The notes under the pieces are model-generated. The model had not been told where the DNA came from and ran no database searches. It worked only from the letters and a program-made list of their open reading frames with translations. From NCBI RefSeq assembly GCF_040676675.1, contig NZ_JBFAPK010000019.1:1-64000 (forward strand): a DNA stretch of 64,000 nucleotides, written 5' to 3'. Each line of letters begins with the position of its first letter. The first letter of the stretch is position 1. The DNA is from JBFAPK01 sp040676675. Its GTDB lineage: Bacteria > Actinomycetota > Actinomycetes > Mycobacteriales > Micromonosporaceae. The position numbers and the translations under genes were made by a program. Below are positions 35,749 through 44,642 of this stretch, in pieces.

Positions 35749-38124
35749 ATGACCGAGCAGAACAATCTCGGCAACCAGCACAGCAAGGCCGTGATCGACA
35801 ACGGGTCGTTCGGTACCCGTGAGATCACCTTCTCCACCGGCCGGCTGGCCCGTCAGGCCGCCGGCTCCGTCATCGCCCAGCTCGCCGAGACGGTGGTTCT
35901 CTCCACCACCACCGCGAGCAAGCAGCCGCGGGAGCAGTTCGACTTCTTCCCGCTGACCGTCGACGTCGAGGAGCGGATGTACGCCGCGGGGCGCATCCCC
36001 GGCTCGTTCTTCCGCCGCGAGGGCCGGCCGAGCGAGGACGCGATCCTCACCTGCCGCCTGATCGACCGGCCGCTGCGCCCGTCGTTCGTCAAGGGCCTGC
36101 GCAACGAGGTCCAGATCGTCGAGACCGTCCTGGCGCTCGACCCGCAGCACCCGTACGACGTCGTCGCGATCAACGCCGCGTCGATGTCGACCAAGCTCTC
36201 CGGCCTGCCGTTCTCCGGCCCGATCGGGGCGACCCGGATGGCGCACGTGGACGGCCAGTGGGTCGCCTTCCCGACCCACGAGGAGCTGGCCCGGGCCACC
36301 TTCGACATGGTCGTCGCCGGACGGGTGCTGCCCGACGGGGACGTGGCGATCATGATGGTCGAGGCCGAGGCCACCGAGCACACCGTGGCGCTGGTCGCCG
36401 CGGGTGCCACCGCGCCGACCGAGGAGGTCGTGGCGAGCGGCCTGGAGGCCGCCAAGCCGGCCATCCGCGAGCTGTGCCGGGCGCAGAGCGAACTCGCCGA
36501 GGTCGCGGCCAAGCCGGTGACCGAGTTCCCGGTCTTCCTGGACTACCAGGACGACGCGTACGAGGCCGTGGCCGGGGTCGCCCGGTCCGACGTCGCCGAG
36601 GCGCTCAAGATCGCCGCCAAGGCGGAGCGCGAGGACGCCCTCGACCGGATCAAGGACCGGGTCTACGAGGAGCTGGCGGGCCGGTTCGAGGGCCGCGAGA
36701 AGGAGCTGGGCGCCGCGCTGCGCTCGCTGACCAAGGCCGAGGTCCGCGCCCGGGTGCTGCGCGAGCAGGTACGCATCGACGGTCGCGGCCCGCGCGACAT
36801 CCGGCCGCTGACCGCCGAGATCGCGGTGCTGCCCCGGGTCCACGGGTCGGCGCTCTTCGAGCGGGGCGAGACGCAGATCCTCGGCGTCACCACGCTGAAC
36901 ATGCTCCGGATGGAGCAGTCGCTGGACACCCTCTCGCCGGAGAAGTCCAAGCGCTACATGCACAACTACAACTTCCCGCCGTACTCGACCGGTGAGACCG
37001 GCCGGGTGGGCGCGCCGAAGCGGCGCGAGATCGGCCACGGTGCGCTGGCCGAGCGGGCGCTGATCCCGGTGCTGCCGGGGCGCGAGGAGTTCCCGTACGC
37101 CATCCGCCAGGTCTCCGAGGCGCTCGGCTCCAACGGCTCGACCAGCATGGGCTCGGTCTGCGCCTCGACGCTGGCGCTGCTCTCGGCCGGTGTGCCGCTC
37201 AAGGCGCCGGTCGCCGGCATCGCCATGGGCCTCATCTCGGACGAGGTGGACGGCAAGACGGAGTACGTGACGCTGACCGACATCCTCGGTGCCGAGGACG
37301 CCTTCGGCGACATGGACTTCAAGGTCGCCGGTACGCCCGAGTTCGTGACCGCGCTGCAGCTCGACACCAAGCTCGACGGCATCCCGTCGGACGTGCTGGC
37401 CGCCGCGCTGCAGCAGGCGCACGAGGCCCGCGGCACCATCCTCGGGGTGATGCAGCAGGCGATCGAGAGCCCGGCGAAGATGTCGGACTACGCGCCCCGG
37501 GTCACCACCGTGAAGATCCCGGTCGACAAGATCGGCATGGTGATCGGGCCGAAGGGCCAGACCATCAACGCGATCCAGGACGAGACCGGCGCCGAGATCT
37601 CCATCGAGGACGACGGCACCATCTACGTCGGCGCGACCAACGGCCCCTCCGCGGACGCGGCCGTGGAGCGGATCAACGCGATCGCCAACCCGACGCTGCC
37701 GAAGGTCGGCGACAAGTTCCTCGGCACCGTGGTGAAGACGGCCGCCTTCGGCGCGTTCATCTCGCTGCTGCCGGGCCGCGACGGCCTGCTGCACATCTCC
37801 AAGGTGGGCGACGGCAAGCGGGTCGAGCGGGTCGAGGACTTCCTCAACGTCGGCGACAAGGTCGAGGTGCAGATCGCGGACATCGACGCCCGGGGCAAGA
37901 TCTACCTGGACAAGGTCCGCCCGGAGGGCGAGGCCGCGCCGGCACCGGCGGAGGCCGCCGGCAGCGAGCGGCCCGCCGGCCGGGACCGGGGCGACCGTGG
38001 CCCGCGCGACCGTGGCGACCGGGACCGTGGCGACCGTGGCCCCAGCCGGGGTGAGCGGGAGGGTGGCGCCGAGGGCGGCGAGGGCGGCGGCGAGCCGCGT
38101 CGCCGGCGCAACCGGCACTCCTGA
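35749..38124 (+). CDS. pnp: Polyribonucleotide nucleotidyltransferase
   Basis: A 791-residue 3'-5' phosphorolytic exoribonuclease. Two RNase PH domains (about 15-235 and 340-565) flank the helical domain; a KH domain with IGPKGQTINAI and an S1 domain (FLGTVVKTAAFGAFISLLPG) follow. The tail is rich in Arg-Gly-Asp words, an RNA-binding-type disordered end. In actinomycetes such PNPases can also act as ppGpp-sensitive poly(A)-like polymerases (family knowledge). ATG 35749 has AAGGAG 11 nt upstream. Confidence 0.97.
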   Translation: MTEQNNLGNQHSKAVIDNGSFGTREITFSTGRLARQAAGSVIAQLAETVVLSTTTASKQPREQFDFFPLTVDVEERMYAAGRIPGSFFRREGRPSEDAILTCRLIDRPLRPSFVKGLRNEVQIVETVLALDPQHPYDVVAINAASMSTKLSGLPFSGPIGATRMAHVDGQWVAFPTHEELARATFDMVVAGRVLPDGDVAIMMVEAEATEHTVALVAAGATAPTEEVVASGLEAAKPAIRELCRAQSELAEVAAKPVTEFPVFLDYQDDAYEAVAGVARSDVAEALKIAAKAEREDALDRIKDRVYEELAGRFEGREKELGAALRSLTKAEVRARVLREQVRIDGRGPRDIRPLTAEIAVLPRVHGSALFERGETQILGVTTLNMLRMEQSLDTLSPEKSKRYMHNYNFPPYSTGETGRVGAPKRREIGHGALAERALIPVLPGREEFPYAIRQVSEALGSNGSTSMGSVCASTLALLSAGVPLKAPVAGIAMGLISDEVDGKTEYVTLTDILGAEDAFGDMDFKVAGTPEFVTALQLDTKLDGIPSDVLAAALQQAHEARGTILGVMQQAIESPAKMSDYAPRVTTVKIPVDKIGMVIGPKGQTINAIQDETGAEISIEDDGTIYVGATNGPSADAAVERINAIANPTLPKVGDKFLGTVVKTAAFGAFISLLPGRDGLLHISKVGDGKRVERVEDFLNVGDKVEVQIADIDARGKIYLDKVRPEGEAAPAPAEAAGSERPAGRDRGDRGPRDRGDRDRGDRGPSRGEREGGAEGGEGGGEPRRRRNRHS

Positions 38125-38195
38125 CCCCGTCGCGGCACCCGCTGCCGCGACATCCCCGGCAGCACCACCCCCGTCGATCTAGGAGTCATGGTCCC

Positions 38196-39611
38196 TTGAA
38201 CCGGGCGAGACGAGAGCGGTACCTGGATCGACGGGGTCAGCGGGTCCACCCCGCCCGACCCGTGACGGCGGCCGGCGGCCCGGGCGCCGGGGCCCTGGCG
38301 CGGGCGGTGACCCGTACGCTGACCAGCGACCCGCTGGGCGGCACCGTGCGACGTACGGTGCTGCCCAGCGGGCTTCGGGTCATCACCGAGGCGATCCCGA
38401 CGATGCGCAGCGTCTCGTTCGGGATCTGGGTGAACATCGGCTCCCGGGACGAGAGCCCCAGCCTCTCCGGCGTCTCGCACTTCCTGGAGCACCTGCTCTT
38501 CAAGGGCACGCACAAGCGCGACGCCCTGCAGATCTCCGCCGAGATCGAGGCGGTGGGCGGCGAGACCAACGCCTTCACCACCAAGGAATACACCTGCTAC
38601 TACGCGCGGGTCCTCGACGACGACCTGCCGCTCGCCATCGACGTGATGTGCGACCTGGTCGCCGACTCGCTGCTCGAACCGGCCGACGTGGAGACCGAGC
38701 GTGGCGTGATCCTCGAAGAGATCGCCATGCACGACGACGAGCCCGGTGACGAGGTGCACGACCTCTTCGCCAAGGCCGTCTACGCCGAGCACCCGCTGGG
38801 CCGGCTCATCTCCGGCACCGAGGAGACCATCTCCCCGATGACGCGCCGGCAGATCCAGGGCTTCTACCGGCGCCGCTACACCGCGCCCGAGATCGTGGTC
38901 GCCGCCGCCGGCAACCTCGACCACACCGCCGTGGTCAAGCTGGTCCGCCAGGCGCTGCGCGGTACGCCGCTGGACACCGGACCGGCCCAGCCGGCCAAGC
39001 CCCGGCCGGCCACCCCCCGGGTACGGGTGCGCACGGGACAGACCGCGGTCGAGCACAAGGAGACCGAGCAGGCCCACGTCGTGCTCGGCTGCGCCGGCAT
39101 CGACCGCCTCGACGACCGGCGGTTCGCCCTCGGGGTGCTCAACAACGTGCTCGGCGGCGGCATGTCGAGCCGGCTGTTCCAGGAGATCCGCGAGCGGCGC
39201 GGCCTCGCGTACTCGGTCTACTCCTACTCCAGCCAGTACGCCGACAGCGGCGTCTTCGCCGTCTACGCCGGCTGCGCCCCGGGCAAGGTCGACGAGGTGC
39301 TGGAGCTGGCCCGCGCCGAGCTGGCCGAGGTCGCCGCGCACGGCGTCACCGCGGCCGAGCTGGCCCGGGGCAAGGGGATGGCGAAGGGCTCGTACGTCCT
39401 CGGCCTGGAGGACACCGGCTCCCGGATGAGCCGGCTGGCCAAGGGCGAGCTGCTCTACGGCAACGTGCTCTCCGTGGACGAGCTGCTGGCCCGGGTCGAC
39501 GCCGTCACCCTGGACGAGGTGAACGCCCTCGCCGGCGAGCTGCTCTCCCGGCCGATGTCGCTGGCCGTGGTCGGCCCGTTCAGCGAGGGCGACTTCACCG
39601 CCGCCGGCTGA
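38196..39611 (+). CDS. M16 family zinc metallopeptidase
   Basis: A 471-residue peptidase of the mitochondrial-processing-peptidase-like M16B group. The inverted zinc motif HxxEH is His95-Phe-Leu-Glu98-His99, with the downstream Glu in ETERGVILEEI. The second half is the inactive M16 repeat. The N-terminal 45 residues are basic and non-conserved. Start is TTG 38196; an ATG at 38188 opens only three codons and ends at TGA overlapping this TTG. It follows pnp, the usual actinobacterial context. Confidence 0.92.
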   Translation: MNRARRERYLDRRGQRVHPARPVTAAGGPGAGALARAVTRTLTSDPLGGTVRRTVLPSGLRVITEAIPTMRSVSFGIWVNIGSRDESPSLSGVSHFLEHLLFKGTHKRDALQISAEIEAVGGETNAFTTKEYTCYYARVLDDDLPLAIDVMCDLVADSLLEPADVETERGVILEEIAMHDDEPGDEVHDLFAKAVYAEHPLGRLISGTEETISPMTRRQIQGFYRRRYTAPEIVVAAAGNLDHTAVVKLVRQALRGTPLDTGPAQPAKPRPATPRVRVRTGQTAVEHKETEQAHVVLGCAGIDRLDDRRFALGVLNNVLGGGMSSRLFQEIRERRGLAYSVYSYSSQYADSGVFAVYAGCAPGKVDEVLELARAELAEVAAHGVTAAELARGKGMAKGSYVLGLEDTGSRMSRLAKGELLYGNVLSVDELLARVDAVTLDEVNALAGELLSRPMSLAVVGPFSEGDFTAAG

Positions 39612-39636
39612 CGGCGGTCACGCCCGGTTCCACCGC

Positions 39637-39957
39637 CTACGCGACCTTCAGCTGCTCGTCGCCGAAGTCGGCGATCAGTTTCAGCGTTCCACCGAGCGCT
39701 TCCACGTAGCGGTTCAGCACCTCCTGGGTCGACACGTCGCCGCCCTCGATCTGCGAGACGCGAGCCACCGAGACGCCCATCCGAAGCGCCACCTGCTCCT
39801 GCGTCAGACCTCGGCGCTTACGCATGTCCGCCAAGCGCCAGCCGCGCGATTCGTCGAGCATCTGGTCATAGGCGGCCTGGAACGCCTCCTGACCGCCGGC
39901 CGTCTCGATCGCGCGCTCCAGGTGCCCCGAATCTCGCCGACGCCGGACCTCGCTCAT
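39637..39957 (-). CDS. XRE-family antitoxin (HigA-like), toxin lost
   Basis: A 106-residue protein with a C-terminal HTH_XRE: RKRRGLTQEQVALRMGVSVARVSQIEGGDVST (shown here in part by RRGLTQEQVALRMGV and SQIEGGD) at about 47-80. The N-terminal helix region contains GGQEAFQAAYDQMLDES. This is the antitoxin type that follows Gp49-like HigB toxins. Its ATG overlaps the stop of a truncated toxin frame (ATGA). With the toxin gone it may be an orphan regulator. Confidence 0.85.
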   Translation of the reverse strand: MSEVRRRRDSGHLERAIETAGGQEAFQAAYDQMLDESRGWRLADMRKRRGLTQEQVALRMGVSVARVSQIEGGDVSTQEVLNRYVEALGGTLKLIADFGDEQLKVA

Positions 39958-40097
39958 TGTCCGGTCTCCTCATCGCGTTCTTTCAGGTAGATCGCGTACA
40001 GCTGCTCCGCTTCGGGGATCGCGTGCCGGTACCACCGCTGCCACTGTCCCGACTTGTCAGCGGCAACGAGAAGTATTGCCGATCTGCGAAGGAGTGG
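39954..40097 (-). pseudogene. 3' fragment of a Gp49-like HigB toxin gene
   Basis: This frame encodes about 45 residues including AILLVAADKSGQWQRWYRHA and IPEAEQLYAIYLKER, matching the C-terminus of phage-derived Gp49-like HigB toxins (normally about 110-120 residues). Reading upstream, the frame meets the TGA at 40100-40098, which is the stop codon of the ARPP-2-like gene. The first two-thirds of the toxin, including most of the RelE fold, are missing. No start codon lies within the fragment, so the toxin cannot be intact. Confidence 0.75.
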
Positions 40098-41306
40098 TCA
40101 GCGGTACCGGCGGGGCGGTCGGGCGAGCTGCCGCCGCCGGGCCTGGTGGCGGTACGCGTCGATGATGTCGGGCCGGAGCAGGTGGCCGAGGCCGGCGCCG
40201 TCGAGCCGGCCGGTCAGTCCGTTTCGGTCGGTGCCGAGGGCCTCGGCGGTGGCGTCGAGGTGCCAGTCGTGGGCCGCGAGCTGCGACAGCAGGTGCCCGC
40301 GGCGGGTCTGGGCGGCCGAGAGCCGGAAGGTCTTGAGGTACGCCAGCGTCCCGGCCTCGTCGGTGATCATTTCGCCGAGGTGGTTCTCCACCCGCGGGTC
40401 GAAGGCGGGCAGGAACCGGGACAGGGTGAAGCGCCCCAGCCGGTACACCGGCTCCGTGGTGATCCGCTCGCCGAGCAGCCCGTCCGCCATCAGGGCGTGG
40501 AACCGCGACCACTCGGCGCGGGCGTGGGCGAGCTGGGCCCGCAGGTCGGCGACGCTGTCGACCCGCTCGGCGTCGAGCCGGGTCCGGAACTCCGGCACCG
40601 CCGCCCGGTGCAGGCGGGCGTACTCGTAGAGCAGCTCGCCGTACATGTCGTGCAGCAGCGTCGGGTGCAGGGCCCGGTAGTCGTCCGGGTGCGGTACGAC
40701 GAGTGCGGCGGCGAGCGCGTCGGCCGCGTAGATCAGCACGCCGCACTGGTCGGCGTGGATCTCGAAGATCCGCAGCGCGTCGTCGAGCCCGGTGATCGCG
40801 GCGCCCACGTACGCGGCCTCGGCCCGGGGCGACAGCCCGCGCGTGACGGTCCGCCGGGTCCACTCCTCCCAGGCGATCGACGGTCCGCCGAACTGCAGCG
40901 CGAGATATCCCTCCAGGGCCAGGTGCAGCGGCAGGAGCCGCAGCCGCCGCTTCTCCTCGCGCCGGGCCATCCGCCGCCGGAAGTGCAGGCCGATGCCGTC
41001 GGGCGGGCGCCGCTCCTCCGGGTCGCGCAGCTGGGTGCCGTACGCGGCCATGGGCGTGCCGTCGGTGCTCCAGGAGGCGACGAACGCGTGCGGTACGTAG
41101 GCGACGTAGCCGGTGCGCGGTCCCACCTGGACGACCGACGGCTCGTCGGCGTCGTAGAGGCGGGCGTGCAGCCGCAGGTCCGTGATCGGTGCCTGGCGCA
41201 GCAGCGGTACCAGCCGGATCGCGCCCCAGGTCTGCGCGGCTCCGGTGACCAGCCCGCTCAGGTCCAGGCTGTTCGGCGCCGGGCCCGCACCTTCGACCGT
41301 GCTCAC
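40098..41306 (-). CDS. ARPP-2-like domain protein with C-terminal HTH-like region
   Basis: A 402-residue protein, second in a pair with the vWA gene. Residues about 18-200 begin LVTGAAQTWGAIRLVPLLRQ, a pattern I associate with ARPP-2 domains, described as associated with vWA and other conflict-system proteins. The final 70 residues (SQLAAHDWHLDATAEALGTD, then NGLTGRLDGAG) resemble a Fis-type helix-turn-helix. The centre is rich in His/Tyr/Asp. GTG 41306 overlaps the vWA stop. No catalytic motif is certain; the ARPP-2 assignment is from memory of the pattern. Confidence 0.6.
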   Translation of the reverse strand: MSTVEGAGPAPNSLDLSGLVTGAAQTWGAIRLVPLLRQAPITDLRLHARLYDADEPSVVQVGPRTGYVAYVPHAFVASWSTDGTPMAAYGTQLRDPEERRPPDGIGLHFRRRMARREEKRRLRLLPLHLALEGYLALQFGGPSIAWEEWTRRTVTRGLSPRAEAAYVGAAITGLDDALRIFEIHADQCGVLIYAADALAAALVVPHPDDYRALHPTLLHDMYGELLYEYARLHRAAVPEFRTRLDAERVDSVADLRAQLAHARAEWSRFHALMADGLLGERITTEPVYRLGRFTLSRFLPAFDPRVENHLGEMITDEAGTLAYLKTFRLSAAQTRRGHLLSQLAAHDWHLDATAEALGTDRNGLTGRLDGAGLGHLLRPDIIDAYRHQARRRQLARPPRRYR

Positions 41307-42775
41307 GCCGCCTCCGTCGCGACGTCGGGCCGGAGTGCGGCGTCGGCTTCGGTGCCCGGACCGGGGTCGGCCAGGAACCGCTCGACCCGGTCGGCCAGGT
41401 GTTCGCGCAGCTCGCCGAAGCCGGCCGCGCCGGTGGCGAAGCGGGCCAGCTCGACCAGCGCGGCGACGTCCTCGGCGTTACGTACGCCCACCGTCGCCAC
41501 GCCGGGCGCGAGCCGCCGTACGTCGAAGGCGTCGCCGTCGTAGACCGGGTTGAGGTGCACGACCAGCGTCCGCTGCTCCGGATCGAGCCGGGTACGCCAC
41601 ACCCGCAGCACCTCGGCGGCCTGGCCGGGCGGCGCGTTGTCCCAGCCGTCCGAGACGATCACGAGCCGGTCGGGTCGGCGTTCGAGCCCGTCGAGGAGGC
41701 GGTCGCCCAGCCCGGTCGACCCGATCGGGTGCACCAGCAGCGGATCGCCCCGGTGGGTCAGCCAGAGGCCGGTGTAGTCGGCGGCGAGCGCGTCGAGCAG
41801 GTAGTGGGTGGCCAGCGCCGCGATCAGCGGGCGCCGCCGCTTGACCCCCGAGCCGGAGGACGAGTAGCTGTCGTCGAGGACCGCGACGACCCTGCCCCAG
41901 GTGCCCGCCCGCCGGCCGGCGGCGCGCCGGGCCGCCGCGCGCAGGGCCCGGGTCAGCTCGTCGCGGCGGCGGGCCCGCTCGGGCCGGGGCAGCGAGAGGG
42001 CGTACCCGGCGAGCCGGGTCAGCGACACCCGGTCCAGGTCCGGTGCGACGTTGTCGACCTTGAGGCGCTCGGCGGAGGTCTGCAGGCGCAGCCGTTCGCC
42101 GCCGGTGAGCTTCGGGGCGATGCCGGTGAGGAAGCGCGCCCGGTCGATGCCGTGCCGCGCCGCGAGCCCCTCGGCGACCGTGTACGGCAGCTGGTACAGC
42201 GCCCGCTGTTCGTAGTGGGCCCGCCGCCACGCCTCCAGGATCGGGGCGTCGTACCGCTTCGGCCGGCGCCAGTCGAACAGGACGGTGCCGACCTCGTCGG
42301 GGAGCCGCAGGTGCGCGTGGCGGGCCGCGACCCGCAGCGAGCGGCGGTACTTGACGGCGTCGAACGCGGGGTCGGGTCGGGTCGCCAACCAGTCCCGCAC
42401 GATCGCCCGGGTGCGCCGGTTGTTGACCCGCAGCCGGCGCAGCTCGCGCAGCACGCCGTAGACCCGCTGGGGCGGCAGCAGCCGCAGCCGCGCCGCGATC
42501 AGCCGCCCCTCGGCGGCGCGCTGGGCGGGCGTGGCCGAGCGCGCCGTGTGCAGCAGGTTCGTCACGACCCGGGCGGCGTTGAAGTGGTTGATGTCCAGCG
42601 CCAGCGTCGCCGCGTACAGGTCGCGGTAGTTGCCCAGCACGTACTCGTGCAGGAAGGCCAGGGAGATCCGCTGTTCGGCCGCGCCCTCGTGGAACTCCCG
42701 CTGTCCGGTCGACGTGATCGCCGCGTTGACGAACATGACCACGTCCTCGCACGCGATCCGGTCCGATGGCGACAT
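41303..42775 (-). CDS. TROVE-like/vWA domain protein
   Basis: A 490-residue protein. The N-terminal half (about 10-260) is helical-repeat-like with FVNAAITSTGQREFHEGAAE, HEYVLGNYRDLYAATLALD and many basic helices, similar in layout to TROVE/Ro60 RNA-binding proteins. The C-terminal part (about 295-460) is a vWA domain with an intact MIDAS DxSxS (Asp301, Ser303, Ser305) and VIVSDGWDN. It is the first gene of a two-gene leftward operon and is divergent from a HELAH protein. RNA binding is inference; the vWA part is firm. Confidence 0.75.
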   Translation of the reverse strand: MSPSDRIACEDVVMFVNAAITSTGQREFHEGAAEQRISLAFLHEYVLGNYRDLYAATLALDINHFNAARVVTNLLHTARSATPAQRAAEGRLIAARLRLLPPQRVYGVLRELRRLRVNNRRTRAIVRDWLATRPDPAFDAVKYRRSLRVAARHAHLRLPDEVGTVLFDWRRPKRYDAPILEAWRRAHYEQRALYQLPYTVAEGLAARHGIDRARFLTGIAPKLTGGERLRLQTSAERLKVDNVAPDLDRVSLTRLAGYALSLPRPERARRRDELTRALRAAARRAAGRRAGTWGRVVAVLDDSYSSSGSGVKRRRPLIAALATHYLLDALAADYTGLWLTHRGDPLLVHPIGSTGLGDRLLDGLERRPDRLVIVSDGWDNAPPGQAAEVLRVWRTRLDPEQRTLVVHLNPVYDGDAFDVRRLAPGVATVGVRNAEDVAALVELARFATGAAGFGELREHLADRVERFLADPGPGTEADAALRPDVATEAA

Positions 42776-42995
42776 TCCGGCGGCCCGCCTTCCGGGTACG
42801 GGGGTGGAGGCCGGCCGGGGAGTGGGGGTACGAACTGCGAGAGCATCGCTTCATAGGCGGGTTCCGGAAGTCGCGCCCGAGTCCCGCGGCCGGCCGCGTC
42901 ACCATACCGGCATGGACGCGAACCGGGCGAGGCGATTCTCGGGCGCACCCGCCGGCTGGCCGCGCCCCCTACCATCCGGGCAGGGAGGTGGATCG

Positions 42996-43730
42996 ATGGG
43001 ATGGCTCCGGCGCGGCTGCCCTGTGGTTGCCGAGGAGCAGGTTTGGATAGACGAGAACTTGAGTTGGTTCCGGGGCGAGTTCGGCGACTCGTGGCTGCGC
43101 TCGCCGGTGGTGCTCCCCACCGATGACTTCTTTCCCGGCGCGTACGCCGGTTCGGCGGAGGACATGCGCCGTACGGTGACCCGGGTCTGCGGGTACGCGC
43201 GGGTCGATCCCGGTCGGATCCGGGTGGAGCTGCACTCTGACCGGGCGGCCGACCGGGAGCTGCGGAAGCTGGTCGGCGGCACCACCAGCTGGTCGGGGGC
43301 GGCCGGACACTATCGGGTGGTGGCGGGCAGGGCCGTCGTCTCGCTGGCGGAGTCGCTCGGGCTCAGGCCGTTGGCGCTGGTCGCCACGGTGGCCCACGAA
43401 CTGGCGCACGAGCGGTTGCTCGGCGAGGGTCGGGTGGATCCGGACCGGCGGGACCAGGAGCCCCTGACGGATCTGCTCACCGTCTATCTCGGGCTCGGGG
43501 TGTTCACGGCCAATGCGGCGTTCGAGTTCGCCGGCGACCACGGTGGCTGGTCGGCGAGCCGGCTGGGCTACCTGACCGAGCCGATGTTCGGCTACGCCCT
43601 GGCCCGGTACGCCTGGATGCGCGGTGAGCCCGATCCGGAGTGGGCGGCGCACCTCGACACCAACCCCCGTGCGTACCTCCGGCAGGGCCTGCGCTTCCTG
43701 AAACGCTCCGGCGTACCTAGCGGAGGCTGA
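42996..43730 (+). CDS. HExxH putative metalloprotease
   Basis: A 244-residue predicted cytoplasmic protein with a zincin-type motif His134-Glu135-Leu-Ala-His138 in VAHELAHERLLGEGR. A distal Glu/Asp-rich segment (DRRDQEPLTDLLTVYLG) and ANAAFEFAGDHGGW may supply the third ligand. No signal or membrane helix is seen. ATG 42996 follows GGGAGGTGG; a TACCAT -10-like hexamer is at about 42970. No named family recognised. It is divergent from the vWA/ARPP-2-like operon across 220 nt. Confidence 0.7.
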   Translation: MGWLRRGCPVVAEEQVWIDENLSWFRGEFGDSWLRSPVVLPTDDFFPGAYAGSAEDMRRTVTRVCGYARVDPGRIRVELHSDRAADRELRKLVGGTTSWSGAAGHYRVVAGRAVVSLAESLGLRPLALVATVAHELAHERLLGEGRVDPDRRDQEPLTDLLTVYLGLGVFTANAAFEFAGDHGGWSASRLGYLTEPMFGYALARYAWMRGEPDPEWAAHLDTNPRAYLRQGLRFLKRSGVPSGG

Positions 43731-43793
43731 CCGCTGGCGCGCGGCCGTACCCCACCGGGCCGCGAGCCCGGCGGGGCGGGCGTGGTCGGCGGG

Positions 43794-44552
43794 TCAGCGG
43801 GGGAGCGCCGAGGTCCGCGAGGTCCGTGGCCGCCCCGGGGTCGGTGGCTCCGGCGGGGCCGCGGCGGACAGCCTCCGGCGGGCGGCGGCGACGAACGCGT
43901 CCGGGTCGTCAACGTAGAGGCGCACGCGGGTGGTCGGCTCGCTCGGGCCGCTCGGCAACGCGAGCCGGGTCGGCCACCGCAGGGTGACGTCGACGCTGGT
44001 CTGACTGCCGACGCCCAGGTTGACGACCAACCCGTCGTCGTCGCGTTCGAGCTGGACACCCTTGCTCGACGGCAGCGACCGGTACCGCTTGTGGACCGCC
44101 TCGACGTCCGCCCAGGCGATGCGCACGTCGAGGGTGGCGCCGTTGCGCACCCGGATGCCGTCGTCGTCGAGCAGATGCGGGTGGAGTTGGAGCATCGCGA
44201 GCAGGCCGAGCATCCAGACCAGCCCGTAGACCCCGAGCGCCAGGACGATCCACCGGGCGGGCCGCCACGGCACGAGATGGCTGACGATCAGGTCGAAGAT
44301 CGGGATCTCCACGGCGGAGAGGACGATGAACATGATCAGAATGGGGCGGACCACCCCGAGGTAGCTGAACGGCTCGGCGTCGGGCTGGTCCGTGCCGGGG
44401 CGTCGGAGTACCCAGCGGAAGAAGCTGCTCCACATGGCCGACTCGTACGCCATGGCCCGCCGGGCCAGCGACGGACGCGGCGCGGCGTCGACACCGGCCC
44501 CGGTCGGCTCGATCGGATCTCCGGCAGTCTCTCGGTGCGGCTCACGCGACAT
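43794..44552 (-). CDS. Two-helix membrane protein, PH-like domain
   Basis: A 252-residue protein with two membrane helices (about 78-100, LIMFIVLSAVEIPIFDLIVS, and 108-132, WIVLALGVYGLVWMLGLLAML). A beta-rich cytoplasmic domain (about 140-225) follows, with VRIAWADVEAVHKRYRSLPS, of the kind called bacterial PH-like. ATG 44552 has GGAGGGAG 8 nt upstream; ATG 44576 is an alternative inside the operator. It is divergent from a TetR regulator, which probably represses it. Function unknown. Confidence 0.7.
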   Translation of the reverse strand: MSREPHRETAGDPIEPTGAGVDAAPRPSLARRAMAYESAMWSSFFRWVLRRPGTDQPDAEPFSYLGVVRPILIMFIVLSAVEIPIFDLIVSHLVPWRPARWIVLALGVYGLVWMLGLLAMLQLHPHLLDDDGIRVRNGATLDVRIAWADVEAVHKRYRSLPSSKGVQLERDDDGLVVNLGVGSQTSVDVTLRWPTRLALPSGPSEPTTRVRLYVDDPDAFVAAARRRLSAAAPPEPPTPGRPRTSRTSALPR

Positions 44553-44570
44553 TCCCGGCTCCCTCCGCTT

Positions 44571-44592
44571 TTGCATTACGACTGTAATGTAA
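44571..44592. promoter_or_regulatory. TetR operator between divergent genes
   Basis: Arms TTGCATTAC (44571-44579) and GTAATGTAA (44584-44592) are reverse complements at 8 of 9 positions around a GACT centre, with a perfect CATTAC/GTAATG core. A related half-word GCAATGTG lies at about 44622-44629, before the TetR ATG. The site covers the 5' region of the leftward membrane gene. Confidence 0.65.
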
Positions 44593-44642
44593 CCGACGCG
44601 GCGAGCGGTTTCAAGTCGATCGCAATGTGAAATCATGGCGGC

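Noticed and set aside
35452..38118. 888-codon frame antisense to pnp
   Set aside because: It mirrors pnp codon periodicity and has no recognisable domain; pnp on the other strand is unambiguous.
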